Positions 5,070 through 11,250 of a DNA stretch of 11,868 nucleotides are shown here, in pieces (within the stretch, counting starts at the first letter, position 1; the number at the start of each line of letters is the position of its first letter). Source of the DNA: Alphaproteobacteria bacterium UBA7488 (lineage in GTDB: Bacteria > Pseudomonadota > Alphaproteobacteria > CAAHEQ01 > UBA3637); NCBI GenBank assembly GCA_002477185.1, contig DLOI01000060.1, forward strand, positions 1 through 11,868, read 5' to 3'. The notes beneath the pieces are model-generated. The model searched no databases. It was given only the letters and a program-made list of their open reading frames with translations, and was not told where the DNA came from. Both the position numbers and the translations under genes were made by a program.

Positions 5070-6302
5070 ATGGTCAAATTTTTTAACCTTTGCATTCTTA
5101 TGTGTTTATTCTTGTGTGCCTTTGTTGTGGGAATATTTTTGTTTAAAAAATATGTCAAAGAATACTCCACGATTGAAATTGCCTTTATTACCAATAACGA
5201 TTACGCGCCGCATCTGGGGGCAGCAATTGCTTCAATACTTAAATATTCTGCGGACGATGAAAAATTCAACTTTTACGTTTTGGAAAATAATTTATCGAAT
5301 GAAAATAAGGAAAATTTTCTAAAACTTAAAAAAATCAAAAACTTTAACCTTACATTTATTCATATTGACAGAGAACGTTTTCAAAAACTCAAAGTAACCA
5401 GAACCGCACTTGAAACATATTTCAGATACATTTTACCCGAAATCTTACCTGATAAAAATAAAATCCTCTACTTGGACGCCGATATTATTGTGTTAGGGTC
5501 ATTAAAAGAGCTTTGGGAAACCGACATCACAGGTTATTATGCTGCGGGTTCAGTAAACGGAGGGTTGGACCCTTCACGTTTGGGTATAACAAAGTATATT
5601 AATGCAGGCGTTGTATTATTTAATTTAGATAAAATGCGCGCGGACAACATAACTCATTTCTTATTTGAAAATACTTTAAAATTAGATAAAGAAGGTTTAT
5701 TGAAATTAGAAGACCAAGACGTTATAAATTATACCTTTCAAGACAAAATCCTTTTTGTCCCCGACAAATACAACCATCCGGGGTATGCATCGTTAAGAAA
5801 AGATACCATTATTGTGCACTTTGTCATTTACAAACCTTGGAAGGGAAAAATGAAAAACTTTGACGTGTATTATGAAGCGCGACAAATGACACCTTGGGCA
5901 TATAAGGAAGATATTTATGTATTCAAAGGGCAAAATTGGAATTCTACAGTAAATTTTAATTCGGATAAAACACGCATTTGCCGTTTAGACAATAAACAAT
6001 GCGGCACAATTCAAAAAAGCATGGCCATCACTTGGGATGACGGTACACGTGAAGTTTATACTTTAGATTTTGACAAAAAATATGCCGTTTTTGGCGGACG
6101 CCATACCAGCCGAATCGTGGCTGTAAAACACAAATTTTGGGAAGACGACGTTTATGTAAGTAACACGAAAGCTTGCCGCTTATCAAACAACGATTGTGGA
6201 GACATTTTATACCACACCAAAAATAAACTGCAAATTTTGTGGAAAGGTAAAAATACAGAAACTTTTTTATTAAAAAATAAAGTTTACCATTTTGTTCCTT
6301 AA
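5070..6302 (+). CDS. Membrane-anchored family 8 glycosyltransferase with duplicated C-terminal Cys module
   Basis: 410 residues. Residues 4-25 form a hydrophobic membrane anchor. The GT-A catalytic domain starts at IEIAFITNNDYAPHLGAAIASIL (35-57), the family 8 N-terminus. It carries the metal-binding DxD motif as YLDADIIV (134-141), the YINAGVVLFNL motif (176-186), EDQDVIN (214-220) and the metal/substrate His motif HFVIYKPWK (250-258). GT8 enzymes are retaining transferases that use UDP-hexoses, for example in LPS outer-core synthesis. Beyond residue 285 two related modules follow, W290-V341 and W357-V409, each with a C-R-L-x-N-x-x-C-G-x-I motif (304-314 and 369-379). GTG at 5064 is in frame, but ATG at 5070 has CGGAG at the better 7-nt spacing. 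The acceptor is unknown. Confidence 0.9.
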   Translation: MVKFFNLCILMCLFLCAFVVGIFLFKKYVKEYSTIEIAFITNNDYAPHLGAAIASILKYSADDEKFNFYVLENNLSNENKENFLKLKKIKNFNLTFIHIDRERFQKLKVTRTALETYFRYILPEILPDKNKILYLDADIIVLGSLKELWETDITGYYAAGSVNGGLDPSRLGITKYINAGVVLFNLDKMRADNITHFLFENTLKLDKEGLLKLEDQDVINYTFQDKILFVPDKYNHPGYASLRKDTIIVHFVIYKPWKGKMKNFDVYYEARQMTPWAYKEDIYVFKGQNWNSTVNFNSDKTRICRLDNKQCGTIQKSMAITWDDGTREVYTLDFDKKYAVFGGRHTSRIVAVKHKFWEDDVYVSNTKACRLSNNDCGDILYHTKNKLQILWKGKNTETFLLKNKVYHFVP

Positions 6303-6360
6303 CTTATAAAAACCGTTTTACCGTTATAAAAATTCGAAGCATCGTTCCCATTTACTTCGT

Positions 6361-6389
6361 TTGACTTTTTGGTCAGCCTATGGTAAAAT
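6361..6389 (+). promoter_or_regulatory. Promoter of the Cys-His-Asp triad protein gene
   Basis: TTGACT (6361-6366), 17-nt spacer, TAAAAT (6384-6389): a near-consensus sigma-70 promoter with predicted start at about 6396 and a leader of about 25 nt. Confidence 0.75.
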
Positions 6390-6420
6390 ATAAAGGTAGA
6401 AGTCATTGGTTGGGAATAAA

Positions 6421-7335
6421 ATGATGCAAACGTATTTAAAAGAAATGATGGATGCAGTTGAATTTGAAAGGGAAGCTTTTTTATCCCGTATTTCGGCCGA
6501 TTCAACGATTTTGCCTCAGACCATTCACAAGTTTTATTATACCCCCTTGCAACATTTATTGCCGCATTCTAAAAAACATGATGAAAAAACGGCCGGTGGT
6601 CGCGTTTTGAACGCATTGCAACAAATTATCCCATGGGAAGAAATGCTTTCAACAACGCATTTAAAGGATTTGTATGCCAATCCCATGATTAAAGATGGCG
6701 ACAGAGACAATGTATTAAAGGCATTGCGTGTGTGTTATAATTTACGTAAAGAATATGCGCACGAAATTGCCGCCCAAGATGATTATCAAAAAAAATTGGA
6801 CGCTATTTTGAAATATCGCCAAATCCATTGTCTTGATACGGCTGCCTTAACTTGTGAAGCTTTAAAAAAGGATGGTTTTAAACCTTATTTTATTGATTTA
6901 ATTAACCCATACGATACAAGATCTTCCCAATACATTTCTTATCACAGTGTCACATTGTATAGTGAAAATAAAAATATGTCCTTGGATGACATGTTCCATG
7001 ATTTGACACATCCCGATGTGCGTCTTGTCGATTACTGGATCAATGAAGAAGGCAACGCGCAAAAAATGTTGCATCAGTTAAATCGAAGATTCAAAATCGA
7101 TAAAAATTATTTATTGATATGCTCTGTCAATACTCAGAAATTTGAACAAGAAGGTACCTTGCACAAAAAATTTGTTTTAGAACCCGATTGTTCCCAAGGT
7201 TATGAACAATTTCCGCTTTTGACAGCCAGAGCGTATGAATTATTATTTGACACGCCGGACAGTTTTAATTTACAAAGGGGTGAAAAATTTCAAACAATAC
7301 GCAATATTAATACGCGCGGTTCCAAACGCTCTTAA
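6421..7335 (+). CDS. Uncharacterised protein with a putative transglutaminase/papain-like Cys-His-Asp triad
   Basis: 304 residues, no signal peptide or membrane helix. I cannot name the family. The central part has the order and local sequence of a transglutaminase-like or papain-like cysteine enzyme. Cys137 begins an Ala-rich helix (HCLDTAALTCEALKKDGFKPYFIDL), as the nucleophile does in that fold. His175 lies in a beta-strand-like ISYHSVTLY, and Asp204 is in VRLVDYW. The N-terminal 120 residues are helical and charged. The frame opens at a TTG (6406), but ATG 6421 is the first ATG and has the weak ribosome binding site TTGGGA. This SD is poor given the strong promoter, so translation may be low. 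Such folds include proteases, deamidases and amidases; the reaction here is unknown. The gene converges on the minus-strand GNAT gene. Confidence 0.75.
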   Translation: MMQTYLKEMMDAVEFEREAFLSRISADSTILPQTIHKFYYTPLQHLLPHSKKHDEKTAGGRVLNALQQIIPWEEMLSTTHLKDLYANPMIKDGDRDNVLKALRVCYNLRKEYAHEIAAQDDYQKKLDAILKYRQIHCLDTAALTCEALKKDGFKPYFIDLINPYDTRSSQYISYHSVTLYSENKNMSLDDMFHDLTHPDVRLVDYWINEEGNAQKMLHQLNRRFKIDKNYLLICSVNTQKFEQEGTLHKKFVLEPDCSQGYEQFPLLTARAYELLFDTPDSFNLQRGEKFQTIRNINTRGSKRS

Positions 7336-7394
7336 AAAATCTTATCATTTCATAGCCTTACGTGTTAATTTAACTCTTTATTTATTCTATCCTT

Positions 7395-7868
7395 TTATAA
7401 ATCACACTTTAACGTTATTTCATAATCGTTAAACCCAACCTTTCGATAAAAAGCCAAAGCTTTGTGATTGGGAGCAGAAGCTGTTACCTTCATATGGCGA
7501 ATTCCCAAAATTTTACATTGCTGTTTAAAATTTTCAATCAATTTTTTGCCAATACCTAGTCCGCGTGTGTTTTCATCCAAGTATAAATGGAATATCTCTG
7601 CAAAGCTGTCTTTGACATAATGATTTTCATTCAGGTGGATAAGGCCAGCCAAGTAACCAATGATTTGTCCATTTAGTACACATATAAAAACCGTTTTATT
7701 ATCAATTAAGGTTGTAAAAAAATCTCTTGCTTGTTCCGATTCGAGCCACAATAAATTCAAATGCCTATCAAAACCTTGCTTAATTTCGTTTTCGAAAAGC
7801 TTGCGGTTTAAATTTAAAACTTCAATTAAATCAGCTCTTAAGGCTTTTTTTATAACAATATCCGGCAT
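7395..7868 (-). CDS. GNAT-family N-acetyltransferase
   Basis: 157 residues, one GNAT domain. Strands and helix of the N-terminal half (IVIKKALRADLIEVLNLNRKLF) lead to IGYLAGLIHLNENHY (70-84). Motif A is IFHLYLDENTRGLGIGKKLIENF (92-114), with R102-G-L-G-I-G107 for the acetyl-CoA pyrophosphate. Motif B is ASAPNHKALAFYRKVGF (130-146), with Tyr141 as the likely general acid. It is not closely similar to the YjaB-like protein at 3665. The substrate is unknown; RimI-like or small-molecule acetylation are both possible. The ATG at 7866-7868 has a purine-rich AAGGGGGA ribosome binding site upstream. The gene is divergent from tRNA-Pro(CGG). Confidence 0.9.
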   Translation of the reverse strand: MPDIVIKKALRADLIEVLNLNRKLFENEIKQGFDRHLNLLWLESEQARDFFTTLIDNKTVFICVLNGQIIGYLAGLIHLNENHYVKDSFAEIFHLYLDENTRGLGIGKKLIENFKQQCKILGIRHMKVTASAPNHKALAFYRKVGFNDYEITLKCDL

Positions 7869-7894
7869 ATATTTTCCCCCTTGTTTTTTGCGTT

Positions 7895-7923
7895 TAATTA
7901 AAAATTTACATTATTTGTGTCAA
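7895..7923 (-). promoter_or_regulatory. Possible promoter of the minus-strand GNAT gene
   Basis: On the minus strand a perfect TTGACA (7918-7923) is followed after 17 nt by TAATTA (7895-7900), a poor -10. The -35 box is convincing and the -10 assignment is not. Confidence 0.35.
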
Positions 7924-7939
7924 TTTTTCAACTTCCCTC

Positions 7940-7968
7940 TTGATTTTTTATTAAAATGGATGTAAAAG
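7940..7968 (+). promoter_or_regulatory. Promoter of tRNA-Pro(CGG)
   Basis: TTGATT (7940-7945), 17-nt spacer, TAAAAG (7963-7968); predicted start at about 7975, a few nucleotides before the tRNA at 7979. The -10 match is moderate, but the placement equals that of the other proline tRNA gene. Confidence 0.55.
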
Positions 7969-7978
7969 ATATGCCATA

Positions 7979-8055
7979 CGGAATGTAGCTCAGTCTGGTA
8001 GAGTACTGCGTTCGGGACGCAGGGGCCATGGGTTCGAATCCCGTCATTCCGACCA
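7979..8055 (+). tRNA. tRNA-Pro (anticodon CGG), CCA encoded
   Basis: 77 nt. Acceptor CGGAATG pairs with CATTCCG, then discriminator A and encoded CCA. The anticodon arm CTGCG-TTCGGGA-CGCAG gives anticodon CGG (proline, CCG codon). The T arm contains GGTTCGAATCC. The D arm and overall layout closely match tRNA-Pro(TGG) at 2970, as expected for paralogous isoacceptors. Confidence 0.97.
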
Positions 8056-8060
8056 TTTGA

Positions 8061-8094
8061 AAAGACAGAAAAGCATAATTTTCTGTCTTTTTTT
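8061..8094 (+). terminator. Terminator of tRNA-Pro(CGG)
   Basis: GACAGAAAA (8064-8072), 6-nt loop, TTTTCTGTC (8079-8087), then a T-run; flanking A and T runs can lengthen the stem. It starts about 8 nt after the CCA end. Confidence 0.92.
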
Positions 8095-8298
8095 CTTTGA
8101 CTCCCTGTTATACAGCCCTTTGTGGACTCTGTTTACGTCCCATTTGGGGAAAATGACAGCGAGACCTTATTTTATTCTTTCCCTGTTTTGCATACCATTT
8201 CTCTTTTTGCATACATTGCCGGCGGGACCAGCCGTAAAATAGCCCCCGCGTTCCAATGGAGCTTTGAAACAGTGAAAAAGTTTTAAACAATCATTAGT
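8095..8298. other. Stretch without a supported gene
   Basis: Short frames exist on both strands, but neither has a ribosome binding site or recognisable protein sequence. A small GC-rich patch (TTGCCGGCGGGACCAGCC, around 8217-8234) stands out from its AT-rich surroundings; I cannot explain it. Confidence 0.45.
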
Positions 8299-8562
8299 TT
8301 ATCGTTTTTTCAAAAAAGCACCTACTTTGAATTTGAATGTATTTAGCGTTTTGCTTTTAATTTTTTTATCCGTTGCATGGTTACGACCTGTTCTTGCAAC
8401 ACGTTTTGCTATTTCAAATAACCTGAAACCTGTTAATTGAACTGCTTCACTTTTCACTTCATTTGTAACAACTGCAATACAAACATCTACAACAAGAGAA
8501 GTGTAAACTTTAGTCACACTAAAAGCTTCAACAGCAGCAATAACGTATTCATTCTGATTTCT
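8299..8562 (-). pseudogene. HU/IHF-family DNA-binding protein, start codon lost
   Basis: The frame reads NQNEYVIAAVEAFSV...VVDVCIAVVTNEVKS..AVQLTGFRLFEIAKRVARTGRN...FKFKVGAFLKKR. It matches the HU/IHF fold end to end: an N-terminal helix pair, the VQLxGFxxFE beta entry, and the DNA-binding arm motif RTGRN. Full-length family members are about 90 residues, and 87 positions remain here. At the expected start position the codon is AGA (8560-8562), not ATG, and no ribosome binding site precedes it. The first in-frame start, GTG at 8515-8517, would remove helix 1. The GFR (usually GFG) and RTGRNH (usually RTGRNP) changes also suggest relaxed selection. A functional gene with a non-standard start, or a sequencing error in one codon, is the alternative. 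Confidence 0.72.
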
Positions 8563-8775
8563 TATGTATGGTATTCTAGGTTTAATAGTAGTCAGTTAGG
8601 CTATTAAAAAACGTTTACAAAAGGCTTTTTTGATTTTGAAGGATTTGCCTTGGAAAAAAATGGAAAATTAAAAAGACAAACCTACCAGCAAGATTCATTT
8701 TTACAAACTTTCTGATAAATATTTTACGTTTTCCCAAGCTTCTATGAACGTTACATGCATGATATATTCAGCAAG
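8563..8775. other. Intergenic stretch between the HU pseudogene and the OMP gene
   Basis: No supported gene or promoter, and no ribosome binding site for the HU-like frame. Confidence 0.45.
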
Positions 8776-8813
8776 GCGATAAATCACAGGTAATTTTACC
8801 TATGGTTTATCGT
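8776..8813 (-). terminator. 16-bp hairpin after the outer-membrane protein gene
   Basis: CGATAAATCACAGGTA (8777-8792) pairs with TACCTATGGTTTATCG (8797-8812) around ATTT, with one mismatch and one G-U pair. It begins about 20 nt after the OMP stop codon on the minus strand. No T-run follows, so it may be an mRNA 3'-end stabiliser or a factor-assisted terminator rather than a classical intrinsic terminator. Confidence 0.55.
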
Positions 8814-8831
8814 CTACTTGCAATTTTAATC

Positions 8832-9572
8832 TTAGAAGTGGTAACGGACGCCCAAGGATACTTCTTGCGTTCTAATTTTGTATTTAGCAGAACTTGTGCC
8901 ACTGTCTGTAACGGATGAAGATTTTGTATGGCCCAAATCCGTATAACGGTATCCTAAATCCATTACCCAATTTCGTGTAATGATATAAGATAAGCCCGCC
9001 TGAACGTTCCAAGCCAAGTTATTGCGATGTTCCGAACCTGAAAAAGGAATATTGGTCGACGTACCGCCTACAATAATATTAAGGATTTCCCCATTCGCCG
9101 ACGTTTTTAAACGCGCCCATCCCAAACCGGCACCGATGTACGGAGATACTTTCGTTTTGGTATCAAACTCATAATAAGCATTGGCCATAACACCCATTGA
9201 ACGCGTTTTTTCACGCCAATTCAAATGAACGTCTTGTCCCCATGCGTCTATTGTGGTTGAACCGCGTTCTTTAGCTTCTCCATTGTAACTATACTCAATT
9301 TCACCGCGCACCTTTCCCCACCATTGCGGCATGTCCATTTGTACACCGTATGCAACGCGTAAACCGGCCACATTATCATGCAATGTTCCATCTACAATTG
9401 TATTGGGAAAAAGTGTACCGTTACCATTAAAAACAGCACGATTATTTGCTTTGTTTTGTAAATCAACAAACGATACCCGGCCGGCAACATATTGCGTAAA
9501 ATCTTGTGCTAAAGCATCGGATGCCGTAAAAAACGCTCCGACAGATAAACAAGTTATAAGTAATTTTTTCAT
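8832..9572 (-). CDS. Outer-membrane beta-barrel protein (OmpA/OMP25-like porin-family)
   Basis: 246 residues. A signal peptide MKKLLITCLSVGAFFTASDALA is followed by likely cleavage between Ala22 and Gln23. The mature part is an alternating hydrophobic/polar beta-strand pattern with extracellular loops, similar to the 8-stranded surface proteins of alphaproteobacteria: NVAGLRVAYGVQM, KVRGEIEYSYNG, SMGVMANAYYEF, VSPYIGAGLGWARL, NLAWNVQAGLSYII, WVMDLGYRYTDLG and EVSLGVRYHF. It ends in Phe, the BAM-recognition residue of outer-membrane proteins. AAAGGAG (9578-9584) is 5 nt before the ATG. It has a good promoter, a 5' stem-loop and a 3' hairpin, so it is probably an abundant monocistronic mRNA. 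The ligand or specific role is unknown. Confidence 0.92.
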   Translation of the reverse strand: MKKLLITCLSVGAFFTASDALAQDFTQYVAGRVSFVDLQNKANNRAVFNGNGTLFPNTIVDGTLHDNVAGLRVAYGVQMDMPQWWGKVRGEIEYSYNGEAKERGSTTIDAWGQDVHLNWREKTRSMGVMANAYYEFDTKTKVSPYIGAGLGWARLKTSANGEILNIIVGGTSTNIPFSGSEHRNNLAWNVQAGLSYIITRNWVMDLGYRYTDLGHTKSSSVTDSGTSSAKYKIRTQEVSLGVRYHF

Positions 9573-9584
9573 TTAGTCTCCTTT

Positions 9585-9604
9585 CTTATGGATTCAACCA
9601 TAAG
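9585..9604 (-). promoter_or_regulatory. 5' UTR stem-loop of the OMP mRNA
   Basis: CTTATGG (9585-9591) and CCATAAG (9598-9604) form a perfect 7-bp stem with a 6-nt loop at or within a couple of nucleotides of the predicted transcript 5' end, immediately before AAAGGAG. The arrangement resembles the 5'-terminal stem-loop that stabilises E. coli ompA mRNA; equivalence is inference. Confidence 0.6.
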
Positions 9605-9608
9605 ATGT

Positions 9609-9636
9609 ATCATAACATTTAATACAACATATGCAA
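9609..9636 (-). promoter_or_regulatory. Promoter of the OMP gene
   Basis: On the minus strand TTGCAT (9631-9636), 16-nt spacer, TATGAT (9609-9614); predicted start at about 9602. Confidence 0.7.
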
Positions 9637-9730
9637 GAAAAAATATACTCATCATTCAAAAAAATACATATGTATTCAAATGTTTAATTCTACATTTCAA
9701 AGAGAAGGCAACAATCGTCTAATGGGTAAA

Positions 9731-9750
9731 AGATAATAAACAAATTATCT
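9731..9750 (-). terminator. Possible terminator of the acetyltransferase gene
   Basis: AGATAAT (9731-9737) and ATTATCT (9744-9750) form a 7-bp AT-rich stem with a 6-nt loop about 12 nt after the stop codon (minus strand), followed by only four Ts. A weak candidate. Confidence 0.4.
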
Positions 9751-9762
9751 TCTCATGTTTTT

Positions 9763-10308
9763 TCAATAAAATTTTTTTTGTTTTTTCAAATTTTCAAAAT
9801 GAACTGTATCACGATATTTAAATACCCGCGCCGGATTACCGCCGGCTATTGCGCAAGGCGGGATTTCGCCATGAACGACCGCACCTGCTTGGATAATGGC
9901 GCCCTCGCCTATTTTCGTTCCGGGCAAAATCGTTACACGTGAACCAATCCATACAAAATCGCCGATTTCGATATTTTTGTAGATGTAATCTTTCGGTGTA
10001 TAAGGAATGTGAGAGCCGCCGTCATAATTATGATTTTGGGCTATAATCAATAAATCAGTACCCGCACAAATATGATTGCCGAATTGCACAACCCCACCGC
10101 CTTGGACTTCGAGACCGTTAAGTCGTACACAGTCACCGATAATCGTACGTTTATTGAGTAAAACTTTTTGATTGCAAACAAAATTTGAACCGATTGATTG
10201 AGCTGTTTTACGTGCACGGCGTGTATAAGTATTGTGCATTTTAGCATAAGAACGCACGGCATGACGCCAACTTTTCTTTGGCAAAAACAAACTGATAAAA
10301 TGTAACAT
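9763..10308 (-). CDS. Hexapeptide-repeat (left-handed beta-helix) acetyltransferase, maltose/galactoside O-acetyltransferase-like
   Basis: 181 residues. After a basic helical N-terminus, residues 38-110 and 112-160 show the I/V/L-G-x-x hexapeptide periodicity of a left-handed beta-helix (TIIGDCVRLNG, VVQFGNHICAGTDLLI, IEIGDFVWIGSRVTIL, TKIGEGAIIQAGAVVHG). IIAQNHNYDGG carries the likely catalytic His93. The end IPPCAIAGGNPARVFKYR is the standard C-terminal motif of the LacA/Maa/NodL/WbbJ group, which O-acetylates sugars from acetyl-CoA as a trimer. Surface polysaccharide modification is the likely use, but no glycan cluster is attached. GGAGG at 10322-10326 is 13 nt before the ATG at 10306-10308, an unusually long gap. 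Either the spacing is tolerated or initiation occurs at an intervening non-ATG codon. Confidence 0.9.
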   Translation of the reverse strand: MLHFISLFLPKKSWRHAVRSYAKMHNTYTRRARKTAQSIGSNFVCNQKVLLNKRTIIGDCVRLNGLEVQGGGVVQFGNHICAGTDLLIIAQNHNYDGGSHIPYTPKDYIYKNIEIGDFVWIGSRVTILPGTKIGEGAIIQAGAVVHGEIPPCAIAGGNPARVFKYRDTVHFENLKKQKKFY

Positions 10309-10450
10309 TGAAATAACTATTCCTCCTTTTTGGATTCAAAAGTTTGCAAACATGGATAAAATGCCCGTTTAGGACAGTCTTTTTTTACAAGATTCATAAT
10401 CAATAATTTTTCGCCTGCTGGGAAAAGCTTTTGTTAAAAAATAAAGTTGC
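10309..10450. other. Intergenic region upstream of the acetyltransferase gene
   Basis: Holds the ribosome binding site AAGGAGG and presumably the promoter on the minus strand, but no -35/-10 pair stands out. No gene is seen. Confidence 0.4.
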
Positions 10451-10478
10451 AAGAAAGACCCCTGGCGGGGTCTTTCTT
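10451..10478 (-). terminator. Strong terminator hairpin after the DUF805 gene
   Basis: AAGAAAGACCCC (10451-10462) pairs perfectly over 12 bp with GGGGTCTTTCTT (10467-10478) around TGGC. It lies 16 nt after the DUF805 stop codon and insulates that gene from the acetyltransferase gene downstream on the same strand. The U-rich tract is the 3' stem arm itself. Confidence 0.85.
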
Positions 10479-10493
10479 ATCACGAAGTAATTC

Positions 10494-10853
10494 TTATTTT
10501 AAAATCGCATCACCGTATTGGTTTTTGGTTGTTTGCCCTTTTATACAGAACCAAACAATCAAAACGATTATACCGATAAGCGGCACGAATATCAACAAAT
10601 ACCACCAACCTGTTTTGCCAAGGTCATGCAAACGACGTACGGCGATAGCAATGCTCGGAATCAAAACAGCCAAATTGAAAATCATAGATAAAATTTGACG
10701 ACCAAACAACATGCCATCCACTATACCCAAAACAAACGAAATGATAAATGAAAATAAAACAAAATACCAAAATTGTGACCGGATAGCGCGGCCGTTGAAG
10801 TCGGCATATTGATTTTTCAATACGTCAACGAAATAGGTGTTAAAATAATTCAT
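10494..10853 (-). CDS. DUF805 family inner-membrane protein
   Basis: 119 residues, the normal size of the family (E. coli YhaH/YhaI type). The family signature is complete: DFNGRAIRSQFWYFVLF (18-34), then a membrane helix (about 31-50), a second (about 54-72), the VRRLHDLGKTGWWYLL motif (72-86), a third helix VPLIGIIVLIVWFCIKG (about 90-106) and the closing NQYGDAIL. DUF805 proteins are integral inner-membrane proteins whose molecular function is not established. AAGGAG lies 6 nt before the ATG at 10851-10853. It has its own promoter with an embedded palindrome and its own terminator. Confidence 0.93.
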   Translation of the reverse strand: MNYFNTYFVDVLKNQYADFNGRAIRSQFWYFVLFSFIISFVLGIVDGMLFGRQILSMIFNLAVLIPSIAIAVRRLHDLGKTGWWYLLIFVPLIGIIVLIVWFCIKGQTTKNQYGDAILK

Positions 10854-10952
10854 AAAGTTCTCCTTTTACTTAAGCTTATGCCCTTCGGACGAAATTGATA
10901 TTAGCCGATACATAATTAAAAATCAATTATTTTTTACGTCCTATTTTAAAAT

Positions 10953-10981
10953 GTTATAATACTGTCACACTTGACAGTTAA
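10953..10981 (-). promoter_or_regulatory. DUF805 promoter with embedded palindromic operator
   Basis: On the minus strand TTAACT (10976-10981), 17-nt spacer, TATAAC (10953-10958). A perfect palindrome ACTGTCA-CACT-TGACAGT (10961-10978) fills the spacer and touches the -35. On the plus strand a TATAAT (10955-10960) lies just before the same palindrome, so it may face both ways. The palindrome is a strong repressor-operator candidate; the regulator is not in the window. Confidence 0.55.
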
Positions 10982-11009
10982 AACAATTAAAATTTTCATA
11001 ACCTCTTTG

Positions 11010-11069
11010 TTACAAAATATTTAAAAGCGCCAGCCATCCCATTAAGAACCCTAAAATAACGGGGAGCAA
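11010..11069 (-). CDS. Possible 19-residue hydrophobic peptide
   Basis: A minus-strand frame starting at TTG (11067-11069) encodes MLPVILGFLMGWLALLNIL, a single membrane-helix-like peptide. A perfect ribosome binding site AAGGAGG (11074-11080) lies 4 nt upstream. That site is in the loop, and the start codon in the 3' arm, of an 8-bp hairpin (AGCAATCA/TGATTGCT, 11065-11072 and 11087-11094). This resembles small membrane peptides, including type I toxins. Against it are the TTG start and the absence of a clear promoter. Chance cannot be excluded. Confidence 0.25.
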   Translation of the reverse strand: MLPVILGFLMGWLALLNIL

Positions 11070-11094
11070 TCAACCTCCTTATACAGTGATTGCT

Positions 11095-11189
11095 GCCTTG
11101 TTTTAAAATTGATAACTTTGCTATGGCTCAGAACAACTATCAAAAATCGTGTTTTAAAGAACAGTTTTCTAAGCAAGCCGGAATTTTTA
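11095..11189. other. Intergenic stretch upstream of the right-edge gene
   Basis: No supported gene. A plus-strand frame from ATG 11121 lacks a ribosome binding site and runs over the promoter and start of the next gene. Confidence 0.5.
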
Positions 11190-11218
11190 TTGACACGGCA
11201 ATTCAATCTTTGTATAGT
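11190..11218 (+). promoter_or_regulatory. Strong promoter of the right-edge exported protein gene
   Basis: Consensus TTGACA (11190-11195), 17-nt spacer, TATAGT (11213-11218); predicted start at about 11225 gives a 5' UTR of about 26 nt. Confidence 0.85.
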
Positions 11219-11250
11219 GCTGACGTCATTGATAAAAACAGAGGTAACAT

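Noticed and set aside
7660..7965. 101-codon plus-strand frame opposite the second GNAT gene
   Set aside because: Antisense to a well-supported GNAT domain and without a ribosome binding site.
8057..8290. Overlapping short frames on both strands after tRNA-Pro(CGG)
   Set aside because: Both lack ribosome binding sites and familiar sequence. The plus-strand frame begins in the tRNA terminator.
10368..10390. GGACAGTCTTTTTTT resembling the 3' half of a terminator
   Set aside because: No matching upstream stem arm (AGACTGTCC) is present next to it, so no hairpin forms.
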